Assembly: GCF_047663525.1 (NCBI RefSeq) | Contig: NC_092617.1 | Coordinates: 2,918,501-2,982,500 of the forward strand | Origin: Anas platyrhynchos | Taxonomy: Eukaryota > Chordata > Aves > Anseriformes > Anatidae | Direction of reading: 5' to 3' | DNA: 64,000 bases | In this document: piece after piece, positions 21,591 through 32,890 of the stretch | Position numbering within the stretch: position 1 is the first letter of the stretch | Layout: every line of letters starts with the position of its first letter | The notes under the pieces: model-generated | Database searches by the model: none | Told to the model about the DNA's origin: nothing | Seen by the model: the letters and a program-made list of their open reading frames with translations, nothing else | Program-made: the position numbers and the translations under genes

Positions 21591-22610
21591 GGAGAGACTG
21601 ATTTTAGGCTCTTAAAGTTTGATTGTCAAACATGAGTACAACTGTTTCCCTCCCTTAACCCCTATTGTGTTCCTACTGCACGGCAGGACACCTCAGCCAC
21701 GACTGCCAGGGATCATTTCACCCCTCTGAATGTGTCCTAACAAGAGAGGGGGGAACCGAATGCTCTAAAAGGTTGTCCAAGAAGGGAATTGGACACTAAA
21801 CAGCATTTGTTGAGTTTTCCCAGTAATCCACAGAGAAAATCCTCTACCCATACAGAAATCTCTTCTTCCTCTCTCACATGACCAGCACAATGACTGGGAT
21901 GTGGAACACCCCCATCACTGTGCTGGTGCCTGACACCTGCATGACTGCAGTTCTTCCTGCTGGGGACCATGCCCTATGGTCAGCCCTGGGCTGCATGTCA
22001 TCCCTGTTCTCTGCAAGGTTCGAGTAGTGGAAGGTCTAGCTCCAGAAGGCAGCTGTACCTGAACCAGGGGAATTTCTCTCATGTAGAGAAGTTATTTCTT
22101 CTCCTCCCAGCTATTGTTCTGTGGTCCCAGTGTCATAGATATCTTCTGTGGTTTTTCCCCATTGCTGGAGCTGTCCTGCAGTGCCAAGGTATTACTCACG
22201 GTCTTTGATTTCATAAACTACATATTGGATCCAATCTTCCTCTTCCCTCTCATGCAGTTTTCAGGTGTGTGTGTGTCCTGTATTGGCAGGCCAAGGCCTT
22301 ATCCACCTGCTCTTCTGTCCTCACGAGTGTCACTGTTTTCTAAGATACTGCCATCACTGTCTGTGAGAAGCCCAAATACAGCCCTCCTCAAAGATCTTAA
22401 TGAAGCCCTTTCCTAAACCACCATCCTCCCAGTCAGTCCTCAGGTTGTCCAGAGGTGGTGTGGGAAGTCTGAGAGAGGTTCAAGTGGATCTGCAGATGTC
22501 ATCATAAGACCTCTCTCAAAGACCTTGGAAAGGACAGATGGATAAAAGACATTCCTCAGAACTTGGAAATGACAGATGTCAAAGCCATCTTCTAGTAGAG
22601 GGGAAAGCAG
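21591..22610. other. Intergenic stretch containing a possible OR relic
   Basis: No intact gene is present. Apart from the possible OR scrap at 22110-22290, nothing recognisable is seen; text around 22480-22600 is single-copy within the window. Confidence 0.4.
22110..22290 (+). pseudogene. Possible ancient olfactory receptor fragment (second extracellular loop)
   Basis: One frame reads FCGPSVIDIFCGFSPLLELSCS. This matches the spacing of the OR loop between TM4 and TM5 (CG-x-IDhFFC-x-PLL-x-LSCS) and fits a different OR subfamily from the seven OR14-like copies. A hydrophobic run follows, then the frame degenerates. No DRY or NPLIY region could be connected to it, so the call rests on one segment of about 22 residues. 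Confidence 0.4.
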
Positions 22611-22880
22611 AAGGATGATAAAGCCTAACCAAGGAATAAAATGCCAACCTTAGCCTTAACTCCCACACCAGACCTAAACTGAAGTCCTCAAAGTTTGCCC
22701 TTATCCTAAACCTTGAGCAGGATCCTTAAGCAGAACACCAATCTCTCCCTCGATGATTTGCTGTTCCCTTGACCCTGGAGGGTGACCTCTAATCCCTAAA
22801 CATTAACTTGATCATCTAACCCCCAAAGCCCTCCACCACAAACACAGCACATCTCATCTTCAACCCCACTCCTACCCCTA
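22611..22880 (+). repeat. T block, CCTAA-rich
   Basis: Degenerate CCTAAC/CCTAAA-rich sequence related to 24480-24790 and the other T blocks. No gene. Confidence 0.5.
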
Positions 22881-23265
22881 ACTTCAGCTTCTTGTCCCCT
22901 TGGGATAGGTCAGGGACTGTGAGGTCCTGCAGCAGTCCCATGGCATTGGAAGAGGCATGTGAGGTGACAGGTATGTGATCAGATCAAAGGCCACAAGGAG
23001 GAGCTGGCTGGGAATGCTGGGATGAGGTGAGGTGTGCCTCAGGATGTGCTGGGCCTGCAGGAGGCACATGGCTGTGAAGGAGGCTGGAAGATCACTTCTG
23101 TTCATGGAGCTGACGGACCAGCAGGAAGAATGGGGTACAGATAGGGACCGTAAACGGCAGAAGCATGCACTTGGAATTGAAGGTGATGGCGAGGCACCTT
23201 CTGTTCTGGTCAGATGAAGGAAGGTTGATGACATGGGAGTCATGCTTGAGGTAGAGCTAGTGAGA
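22881..23265. other. Intergenic, no gene recognised
   Basis: A 119-codon minus-strand frame (22884-23243) is open, but it has no recognisable domain and no copy elsewhere in the window. I see nothing else here. Confidence 0.35.
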
Positions 23266-24070
23266 CCATAGAATGAGAGAATGGCTCCTGTTGGAAGGGA
23301 CCTTAAAGGTCATCTAGTTCCAAGCCCCGGTCCATGGACACCATTAGCAGGGATGCCCCCCATGAGATCAGGTAGCCCAGGGCCTCATCTCACATGCTCT
23401 TGATCAGTTCCAAGGATGGGGCATCCCTAAGGTCTCTCAGCAACCTGTTCCAGTGCCTCACCTCCCTCTGAGTGAAGAGTTTCCTCCTAAACTCTAGTCC
23501 AAATCTCCAGTCTTTTACTTTTAACCATTCCCCCTTGTCCTGTCATACGATTGAGCAAAGAGTCACTCTCCATCTTTTTAAGAAGTCCCCTTTAAGTACT
23601 GAAAGGCCACAAAGAGGTCACCCTGGAGCCTTCTCTTCTGTAGAATGATCTGCCACCAAGTATGATGGAGAGAGGCTTGGCAACTACATCAGCCAGTTCC
23701 CTCAGGACCCTGGGATGCAAGTCATCAGGCGCCCTAGACATGTACCTGTTTAGTGCCGTCAGGTGGTCTTGGACCTGCTCTTCACTCTCACCAGGTGGGA
23801 CTTTTCACCCCCAGCCTCCATCTACAGGTTCAGGGAAAGGAAAGACTTGTGAAGCCTGACTGGCAGGGAAGATTGAGGAAAAGACGTTGTTGAGTCCCTC
23901 AGCCTTCTCCATGTCTGTCATTACCAGTGCACCCTTCTCATCCATCACAGGGGGTACACTCTCCTTGGCCATTCTTTTCTGAGCAGTGTATCTGTAAAAT
24001 CCCTTCCTATTATTCCTTGAATCCATTGAGAAGATCAGTTCCATCTGTGCCTTAACTTTCCTTATTCCAT
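23266..24070 (-). mobile_element. CR1 LINE, rearranged minus-strand copy
   Basis: 23266-23650 is a CR1 3' end in antisense: tail CATAGAATGAGAGAATGG, then GGAAGGGACCTTAAAGGTCATC, then the ORF2 end region. 23656-24070 is an internal ORF2 piece upstream of the polymerase (NNRKGFYRYTAQKR, then DMEKAEGLNNVF). The DNA in between is missing, so the copy is internally deleted. Non-functional. Confidence 0.85.
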
Positions 24071-24810
24071 CTCTGAATATCCAAAACTAAAACATGCATA
24101 AGAAAACAATAACCCTGATTCCATAGAAGCCATTCTGGGAATGAAACATATAGGTAGGAAACACAGTTCTGTGGAGGTGCAGAACTGATGGGCACATTGT
24201 ACAGGATGCTCCTACGGATCTTTGTGTCCTTTTCTCTTCTAACTACCATGCCAGTAGTGTCTGAGGAATGGAGAAGCCAACAGAGGTGAGACAGATACTC
24301 TGCGATCGTGAATGTCATCAGAAGGCTGATCCCAATAAGATATGGGGAGATCAAGAGCAGCCTGGACAAGAGAGATGTGATATTTCGGGGTGGGAAGAAG
24401 AGCTTGGCCAACAGAAACTTATGATTTCATAGAAGTAGGAGGGTTTATGTAATGTGGATGCTGTGGTAACACTGACTTAAACTAGTCACATATGGCCCTT
24501 ACCTTACATGAGCCAGTAATTTTAATGCCTAAACCTAAATGCTACTAAAATACTCTGAAAGGAATCTTTTTTTTTTTTTTTTTTTCTCTTGCTACCCTAA
24601 CACCTTCCCTTAACATTAACATGAAAATTCTCTATTTAACCCTAGACTCCTTGGCAGACCTAAAAAAACCCTAAACCACACAGCTTGTCCATACCTTAAC
24701 CACAGACACGACGCCACAAGCAGAACAACACACACTCCCACTAAAACTTTGCTTAGTCTCTAACCCAGAAAGAGTAAAACAGGTACCTAGGGGGCTAGAG
24801 AGAAGTCAGC
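24071..24810 (+). repeat. T block with T-run
   Basis: It contains a T-tract at 24569-24585 and CCTAA-rich text at 24480-24790. It has the same layout as 31770-32390, 46840-47430 and 53930-54400. No gene. Confidence 0.55.
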
Positions 24811-24965
24811 TCTGCCTCAGGATCTCCTGCCTCTGCAGGAGGAATGTGACTGAGGCAGTGACTGTGAAGTCACTTCTGTCTCTGCACTTCATAGGGCAGC
24901 AGCAGGAAAGTGTCACGGAAAGGGACTGTGAGGTCACCTGTGTCTGTAGGTAGCAGGTCACCTTT
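24811..24965 (-). repeat. U block, truncated copy
   Basis: Only the GAGGTCA-repeat end of the U block remains (24825-24960: CTCAGGATCTCCTGCC, then GTGAAGTCACTTCTGTC, then GTGAGGTCACCTGTGTC). The rest of the block is absent. Confidence 0.65.
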
Positions 24966-26498
24966 GACTTCTCAGCACTCCTACTACTCTGTTTTCTATT
25001 CTGTTCTCTAGCATTCCTAGACCTCTGTATTCAGTAAAAGAGTTCAAGGATGAGAAGAGCATGTATTGAGAGGAAGGCCATGAAAAGCCAACAGGAGAAG
25101 GGCCATTTTCTCCCCTGCAGGGGACTGACCCTGGGCAAGGCCCAGCTTGGGAAGCAGCCATGTGGGACATTCATCCCCAGAAGAGCCTATGCCCCATCAG
25201 CACCCAATGTCCACCTGGTTTGAAGATACTGCAGAGAAGTTCTCAGAAACACTGCCAGGCACTTCAGATTGATAGGTTCACTGAGACTGGAGGGGACCTC
25301 CAAAGCCCATCTAGCCACCCACACTAGCCAAGCATGGACACCTAAACCAGGCAGCCCAGGCCCATTTCCAGATGGGCTTTTGTATCTCCAGTGATGGAAA
25401 CTCCCGTACTTTTGGGGAAACATGATTCAGTGTATTTTGCACTTTCATTCCCATAGTTGGAAGGGGATGGATTCCCAAAGCGTGGCAAGCTGATGGGTTG
25501 TATCCTAGTTATTTGAAGTTTCCTGTTCTTGAGTCTTGCAACATGAATTTGCTGCAGATGTCCCAGGATGGTAAATGGATGCTCAGGTGTCTACTAGGAA
25601 CAAAGGAGAGTATCTTGAGTTCCCAATGGCCATTTCAGCTTTAGGTCAATTTCCGAAATTCACTGAAGAATGGGTGTTGTCTTTGAAGAGGTTTTATGTG
25701 CTGGACTGGACTGTAGTTGCAGGGATAAAGACTGATGCCGGTAGCAGAGATACCCTGGGAACTCCACCTGGCTCCAACTGAATCCCCCAAAGGGCTCTGG
25801 TCTCCTGCACGCCCTTTCTGATAGCTGCAAATCCAGGGAACTACTTCAAATACAACCGGGTCTCTGGTGGTTTTCCCTGATTGCTTATGGTCAGACAGAA
25901 AAGTTCTGTGTCAATATCCAGTAACTTCATTAGTACTTAACTAATAGAGCAACTACTCATCACTTCAAATGATTTAATCCCTTCCATGGAATGTCACACA
26001 GTGTAGTTTCTACCATGTAGAAATGTGAATTTTCAGGATGTATTTTCATCGCAGGAGAAGAAATACTGGTGTTCATCTGTAGTTGCACTGTCCTCTCATA
26101 GTCTGTCACAATGTGCTCCCTCATCTTCCAGGCACATCCACAAGTTTTGATTAAACAGACAATGCTGAATGTATCTTTTCCAGCTATCTGCACCTATGCA
26201 CTTCCCATGGTTCTGGTTTTCCCTCCTCTTACTCTTTGATCATTCACACTGCTCTCACCAACACAGTTGCTGCTTTGAGCATGAGGTAGAAGTAGCCCAA
26301 CTTGCCCATCTATCAGTAATCTGTATTTTTTTTTTCTTTTAGCAAGAACCTCATACTTCATCACTGAAATAATATGGTATGGATCAATGCTAACACTATT
26401 GTTCATAATTTCATATCTATCGGTATAAAATACTTCTCGTACATTCAATCTTTTGGGAAGGTAAACCTCAGAGAAGGAATAGAAGATGAAGAGGTTTT
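24966..26498. other. Intergenic stretch with old repeat pieces
   Basis: 25265-25425 is an old antisense CR1 3' piece (GGAGGGGACCTCCAAAGCCCATCTAG). 25555-25790 is a diverged copy of the V block without the TTTTA array. The rest, including 25960-26448, has short frames only and no recognisable gene. Confidence 0.5.
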
Positions 26499-26606
26499 TT
26501 ATTATTTTATTTTATTTTATTTTATTTTATTTTATTTTATTTTATTTTATTTTATTTTATTTTATTTTATTTTATTTTATTTTATATTTTATTTTATTTT
26601 AAAAAT
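26499..26606. repeat. (TTTTA)n microsatellite
   Basis: About 20 TTTTA units beside V block copy 2. Confidence 0.98.
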
Positions 26607-27760
26607 TGCTGCATGATTTCATTTTCTTTGGTTAGAAATAACAAAGACCCTTCTGTACCTGTGTACAGCCACATCTCTTAGGAAAGCAGGTAGGAGCTGC
26701 TGCAAAGGGGCTGTAACATCCAGCTGCAGCCTTGAGTGAAGTCTGGTGTAAGGAAATAAGCAGCAAGCGCCAGGTGGCCAATGAGAGAAATGGCAGGGCT
26801 GGGGTGGTGACGAGCAAGGTTGTCCATGCAGTGTCAGACCTATAGAGTCTGCTTTTCCTCCCCACGCACTTCTCCAAGGGAGACACTCTGGATCAATATC
26901 AATTAGGGAATAACGCTCCCCCAAAAAAAAGTCAACTCAATGCATCCTTTAAGATGAGACAAGATTTTTATTATGTGCTATTCCTCCTTAACTAAATCGT
27001 GAAAGCTCTACAATTAGCTCTACAAGTCTTGAAGCCGTGAATAAAACTATAGAGGGGATGTTAGGAGCTTCTGCATTTTAATGAGTTCCATGGAGCATTT
27101 TGGTGTTGAGTCTATGAAGTTCAGCTACTGAGAGGAGAGTGATGCAACTGCTAGAGAAAGTAAAGTCAGGAGGACAAGTTGAAGTGACTTGGAGTATTAA
27201 TGAGCCCCACTGAGGGCTTTTACTAACAAAGCCTCCCCAGGGACTTGTTAGGGTAGATAATTGGAGGCCATGATTGCAGACAGGCAAAGCACTGTCCTGA
27301 GAAAAGTTTTGGTTTGCTTTGATGAAGCAGAAGGGCCAAGGCCTGCCACCAGCTACTGGCGGGGAAATCCTGTACCCCATGCCTGTCTCTGGGCTTTTCC
27401 TGGGAATCTGTGGGGTGTGGTGGGCAGTGTGATGCCATGAGACAAACACTGGTAAGACACCTCCCAGCCTCTTCACAGGGTAGCAAGGAAGCAATGATGG
27501 CCCATCGCAATGAGTATAATGTGTCTCCTCATAAGCTCTAGACAAAGGGACAAAAATGTCCGGGCTGTTGTGTCCTTCCATTCTTGCCACCACCCACCTC
27601 TTTTTCCTCTATGCTGTATCACACTTAATTCTATTTCCTTGAAGTCTACAGACACCTATCTCTTTTCACCACCTTGCTTTCATCCTGGCATTTCCATCAT
27701 TTCACCAATGTCTCATCAACATTCACCAGCTGTTCCTTGAAACACAAAGCTAGGGTCTGA
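26607..27760. repeat. V block copy 2
   Basis: From about 26930 it matches 13860-14690 closely (around GTTCCATGGAGCATTTTGG and CACTGAGGGCTTTTACTAAC). 26607-26930 is not shared and holds no gene that I recognise. Confidence 0.65.
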
Positions 27761-28365
27761 GAACAGACACTCTTTGGGTGACCTCGGGCACCACAGCACA
27801 GACCCTTTGAGGGATATTTCTTCCTCCTCGTGGCCAGTTCCAACCTTCCAGGGCACACTTTGTGGCAGTTTTTTCTCTCCTGCTCTTTCCTACTACCACA
27901 GAAAGCTCCATCAGGGTGGAAAGCACTCCTGAAGTAGGCATCCCAACTCATCAGGCTTCCTGCGACCTGTCAACCAAGCAGACACAAGTCACCTCAGCAG
28001 CAGCTTCCAAGCCAGGGGCCTGCTGCTGGCCTTGAAGCTTCTTGGCTCGACACAGCCAAGCCTTGTGCCTGCTGCTGTGCAGTCATGGACTCAAGCAGAA
28101 GGGACAGGACAACCCATGTTGGGGCCTTCTTTCTGTCTGGGTCCTCCTGGCTCTGGAGGCAGAGGGGATCCCCCAGTCAGCATGCCAAGCAGGTGCCTTC
28201 TGCTGGCCTAGCAGGGCCACTGCCAGATGCCAGCCCAAAAGTGCAGATCCCAGGGAGAAGTCAAGGCTGACCTGTCCCCTCCAGACACAAGTGACCTCAC
28301 AGTCCCTTTCTGTGATACGTTCCTGCTGCTGCCCTATCAAGTGCAGAGACAGAAGTGACCTCTGC
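27761..28365 (+). repeat. U block copy 2
   Basis: Matches 14691-15290. It is cut at about 28360 by a CR1 piece, where other copies continue CTCACAGTCCCTGC. The CQAGAFCWPSRATA text and the MDSSRRDRTT frame are both open. Confidence 0.65.
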
Positions 28366-28660
28366 CCTTTTGAGGCCCCACTTGTAGTGATGCATCCAGG
28401 ACTTGGACACCCAGCAGAGGAAGGATGTGCATCTGTTAGAATGGGTCCAGAGGAGGGCCAAAAAAATGATCAAGGGGCTGGAGCACGTCTCATATGAAGA
28501 AAGGCTGAGAGAGCTGGGGCTGTTCAACCTGGAGAAAAGAAGGCTCCAGGGTAACATCTTTGTGGCCTTTCAGTACTTAAAGGGGGTGTATAAAAAGACC
28601 AAGAGGCTGGGAGGAGAACCTGCAGTGACAGCTGACCCAGCCTGAGCAGTCTGAGTTGCC
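28366..28660 (+). mobile_element. CR1 LINE internal fragment
   Basis: CR1 ORF2 C-terminal text (VQRRAKKMIKGLEHVSYEERLRELGLFNLEKRRLQG in translation, readable over 28445-28555). It has neither 3' tail nor 5' part and joins U sequence on the left and Q sequence on the right. Confidence 0.85.
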
Positions 28661-29506
28661 CATGCACTCCTCAGATTCACCTTGTTTGTTACCAGACACT
28701 ACCTTGCACAGTCATTTCATGAGGTTCTAATCCCTACCCACTGAGCACCCTGTCCCTGGAGATCCCTTGACATCTCCTGGAAGCTCCAGATTCCTCTCAA
28801 AGGTTGGCATTGGCCATCAACCCCACTGCAGGGTGCAGTCCCATGCAGATGAGTCCAAGACCAGTTCTCATCTCCTTAGGCAAGTGTTGCCAAAACAGGA
28901 GTACTCAGTCCTGCGCTTGGTCGCTCACAGACCACCCTGGGACTTTCATCCTGTGTCCTTCACTCCATGAAGATCCCCAGAAAACAGGAGAGCAGGGAGC
29001 AACCCCATGGCTCCATTCCTGATAGCGCATTTAGCAGAGGCGTTCAGGCTTCTGGGTTTGCACTGAGCAAGACCCTCCTGTGACTGTGGTGCTAGCAGGG
29101 AAGCCAGCTGTGACCCAGGGCTGCACAGTGCCTGCTGCTGCCTGCAGCCACAGGGGTGTCACTGCTGAGAGAACAGGACTGTCGCCAAGGTACACAATAC
29201 ATCAGGGCTTACACGGATACAAAAACCACAATGCAGAAGCCAAAAGAGAGCAGCAGGGAAAAGGCCACTTCCTCCTGCTGGCCATGGCCATGGCTCCAGG
29301 GAAGCAGCAGCCCCGACTCAAAGGCAGCAGAGAGGCAGAGCCCAGCGGGCAGTGAGGGGCAACCCCGAGGGCCACCAGGGCTTCTCCTGCATGTGGCAGC
29401 TGGGCTCTTGGCCCCAAGCCCCTCCTGCGTGCTGGGGCTGTTCCCCCAGCTCCAGAGGAGATGGGAAGAAATGGAAGCTCAGAACAATGAATTTCTGATG
29501 GCTTTC
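28661..29506 (-). other. Q block: 3' flank of OR3
   Basis: Matches 17931-18600, and reversed 35750-35990 (CACTGCCCGCTGGGCTCTGC and GGAGCCATGGCCATGGCC segments). An LTR insertion at 29507 separates it from OR3. No gene is supported. Confidence 0.55.
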
Positions 29507-30102
29507 TGTCGTGGTTTAACCCGGCCGGCAGCTAAACACCACGCAGCCGTTCGCTCACCCTCCCCCCTCCCTCTCTGGGACGGGGGAGAGAAATGGAAAG
29601 TGAAGCCCGTGAGTTGAGATAAAGACAGTTTAATAAGACAGGAAAATAATAATAACAAAATAATAATAAAATAATAACAATAATAATACAATGGTGATAA
29701 TAGGAAAGTAATAATAGTATGTACAAACAAGTGATGCACAATGCAATTGCTCACCACTCGCTGACCGATGCCCAGCCTAACCCCGAGCAGTCCGGAACCC
29801 TCCCCCCAGCTAGCCACCCCTATATATTGTTTAGCATGACGTCAGATGGTATGGAATACCCCTTTGGCTAGTTTGGGTCACCTGTCCTGGGTCTGTCCCC
29901 TCCCAGCTCTTACTGCACCCCCAGCCTGCCCGTTGGCAGGACAGAGCAAAAGGCTGAGATGTCCTTGGCTTAGTATAAGCACTGCTCTGCAACAATTAAA
30001 GCATCGTGGTGTTATCAGCACTCTTCTCATCCTAAGCCAAAACACAGCATTCCACCAGCTACTAGGAAGAAAATTAATTCTGTGCTAACTGAAACCAGGA
30101 CA
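29507..30102 (-). mobile_element. Solo LTR with 5-bp target site duplication
   Basis: A 596-bp LTR with TG...CA ends, nearly identical to 724-1320. The pentamer CTTTC occurs just before (29502-29506) and just after (30103-30107) it, a target duplication that proves insertion followed by loss of the body through LTR-LTR recombination. The sense strand is minus, by comparison with the copy at 724 and its primer site. It interrupts the OR3 3' flank. Confidence 0.92.
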
Positions 30103-30294
30103 CTTTCTTATCAGGTTTATCTACACAAGAAGTCATCTTCTACAGAAAAATAATAGACTTATAGGGGGCTTGGAATAATAGTTAATCAAATGTGAAATAA
30201 TGAGAGAAAATAATAATACAGACATTTAAGAATAGAAGACATCATATTATTTTCTTTCTGAGAATAGCTGGGATTTCTAATATTAGGCATAGCA

Positions 30295-31139
30295 TTATAG
30301 GTGAATTTGCTGAAGATGTGTGTCCTCAAGTAGAGTCCTGATGGAATCCCTTAGCTCCCGGTTCCTCAAGCTGTAGATGAGGGGGTTCACTACTGGAGGA
30401 ACCACTGAGTACAGAAGAGTGACCACCAGGTCCAGGGATGGGGAGGAGATGGAGGGGGACTTCAGGTAGGCAAACATGGCAGTGCTGATCATCAGGGAGG
30501 TGACAACCAGGTGAGGGAGGCACGTGGAAAAGGCTATGTGCCGGCCCTGCTCAGAGGGAATCCTCAGCACTGCCCTGAAGATCTGCATGTAGGAGAAAAC
30601 AATGAAAACAAAGAAACCAAATGCTAACAAAATGCTAAACAGAATTGCCCAAACTTCTCTGAGATAGCCATCTGAGCAGGAGACCTTGAGGATGTGGGGG
30701 ATTTCACAGAAGAACTGGTCCAAAACTTTGCCTCGGCAGAGGGGCAGGGAAAATGTAGTGGCTGTGTGCAGGACAGCATTGAGAAAGCCACTGCCCCAGG
30801 CAGCTGCTGCCATCTGGGCACAAGCTCTGCTGCCCAGGAGGCTCCCGTAGTGCAGGGGCTTGCAGATGGCAATGTTGCAGTCATAGGCCATGATAGTGAG
30901 AAGGGAAAACTCTGCTCCAAACAAGAAAGCAACGAAAAAGAAGACTTGAGCAGCACAGCCTTGATAGGAGATGGCCCTGGTGTCCCAGAGGGCATTGGCC
31001 ATGGCTTTGGGCAGAGTGGTGAAGATGCAGCCCAGGTCAAGGAGGGCGAGGTTGAGGAGGAAGAAGTACATGGGGGTGTGGAGGCGGTGTCTGCGAATGC
31101 CAGCAAGAGGAACTCGCTCACAGAGCTGATGTTGGACAT
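30295..31139 (-). pseudogene. OR3: olfactory receptor pseudogene (TM1 deletion, DRY lost)
   Basis: The ATG at 31139 begins [18 protein letters not shown], then the sequence jumps straight to the RLHTPMYFF region in another frame. By comparison with OR7, 100 bp covering TM1 and the GN motif are absent, with CAC at both ends of the missing piece (junction near 31088). The remainder, 30295-31071, is open for 258 codons from PMYFF to the stop and keeps KAFSTC and NPLIY. The DRY motif reads D-C-N (codons at 30874-30882), so the gene had at least three damaging changes. OR14-like by sequence. Confidence 0.95.
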
Positions 31140-31770
31140 TTGGTGGTTCTGGCCATCGGTTACTGCCAAGGATGAAAAAAGCTTTAATAAATAAGAAGAC
31201 ATACCTCAGATAAAGTTCTTACATTTCTCACATAACTGCCCTGAAAACCCTTTCAGTCGGGTATTTACCAGGTCCCTTTCATATGCTCTTCTTGATGCTG
31301 CCTGAGGGTGTCCCTGGGAGCAAGGGACCCTGCTCTGGGCAAGGAGTCAGTCCTGCCCCACAACCAGAGGTAAAGAGGAAGATGGGGTATTCTCAGATTC
31401 AATCAGCTGATAATAAAGAGCTTTTCAATTTTGTTGCTCCCAACTCACCTAGCTGTGGAGCAGGGCTGCGGGAATTTATTTTTGTATTTTCTGTCTAACT
31501 GCCTACCCGACCCTGTTTTCTAAGGCATAAATAAATCCTGGGCATTTCAAATGAAAATTTGTGTATCCTCAGACAAAGGAGTCCCTTCAGAGTTTCATTT
31601 AGAGACAATTTTGAGCCATGCTTAGGCTCATTTGGCCTGTGCTGGCATTTATTGAGCTACAGAAGTATTGCACTGGTAGGTTCATGGAGACATGGAGTCA
31701 CAGATTATCCCAGGTTGGAAGGGGCCCACAAGGATATTCAAATCCAACCGATATAGAGTATTCTAATACT
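31140..31770 (-). other. Remnant 5' flank of OR3
   Basis: The part up to about 31690 resembles the proximal 5' flanks of OR2 and OR7 (CCCTGGGAGCAAGGGACC near 31312, like 19950 and 59590). 31690-31760 is a short old antisense CR1 piece (TCCCAGGTTGGAAGGGGCCC). The distal leader block is missing, so OR3 has also lost its upstream exon region. Confidence 0.5.
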
Positions 31771-32389
31771 ACGGAATAGAGTAGCCAACAGAGGTGAGAC
31801 AGGTACTCTGATATAACGACAACCATCAGAAAGCTGATCCCAGTTAGATGACTGCTATGGAGAGGTCAGGAGTAGCCTGGCCAGGAGAGATGTCAGATAG
31901 GGGTACGGGAAGAAGAAGTGAAGAGGAGCTTGGAAGCTTACCTTTGTAGAGGTAAGATGGTTCATGCAATGTTGATGCTGCTCTAACACTGACTTCAGAC
32001 ATTCTTGTAGGGCCTGTAAACTATTTTCAAAAATAACAATAATCCTTAAACCTAAACATTAGTGCAACTTCCTGACAGGAATCCACTATTGTAAAACAGA
32101 ACTCAAAATACCACCTGAAGAAAAACTCAGCCCATAGCCCCCTTTTCTTCCCTTTACTCTCTTGCTCACACTAATCCCTGCCCTTATCACTAACATTAAA
32201 ATGCTCTGTTTATCCCTAGTCTTCTCACCAGACTTAAACAGAACCCTAAACCTTAATGCTCGCCCATACTGTAACCAGAAACATGACACCACAAACAGAA
32301 CACAAAATCTTCCAACATAAACTTTGCTTAATCTCTAACACAGAATGGTAAAATCTACTCCCTACGATACAAGAGAGAGGTGAGTTCTG
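31771..32389 (+). repeat. T block upstream of OR4
   Basis: Parallel to 46840-47430: it starts with GACAACCATCAGAAAGCTGATCCCAG, continues through GGAGCTTGGAAGC and the CCTAA-rich part 32030-32340. No gene. Confidence 0.6.
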
Positions 32390-32890
32390 CCTCAGGATCT
32401 CCTGCCCCAGCAGGAGGAATGTGACTGTGGCAGTGACTGTGAGGTCACTTCTGTCTCTTCACTTGATAGGGCAGCAGCAGGAACATGTCACAGAAAGGGA
32501 CTGTGAGGTAGCTTGTGTCTGGAGGTGGCAGGTCAGCCTTGACTTCTCCCTGTCAGCCTTTTTTTTGGGCTGACATCTGGCAGTGGCCCTGCTAGGCCAG
32601 CAGAAGACACCTGCTTGGCATGCTGACTGGGGGATCCCCTCTGCCTCCAGACCCAGGAGGACCCAGGCAGAAAGAAGGCCCCAACTTGGGTTGTCCTGTC
32701 CCTTCTGCTTGAGTCCATGACTGCACAGCAGCAGGCACAAGGCTTGGCTGTGTCTCCACAAGAAGCTGCAAGGCCAGCAGCAGGCCCCTGGCTTGGAAGC
32801 TGCTGCTGAGGTGACTTTTGTCTGGTTAACTGAGAGGCCGCAAGGAGCCTGCTGGGTTGGGATGCCTACTTCAGGAGTGGTTTCCACTAC
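32390..32890 (-). repeat. U block copy 3
   Basis: Reversed U block. A 302-codon minus-strand frame (32459-33367) runs from the adjacent P block into it. It carries the usual ANQTQV-like, QALCLLLCSHG and CQAGVFCWPSRATA text. The run TTTTTTTT at 32557-32564 replaces part of the text seen in other copies. The block is fused at about 32887 to leader sequence (ACTACAAGAATGCCATACGAGCAGT). Confidence 0.6.
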
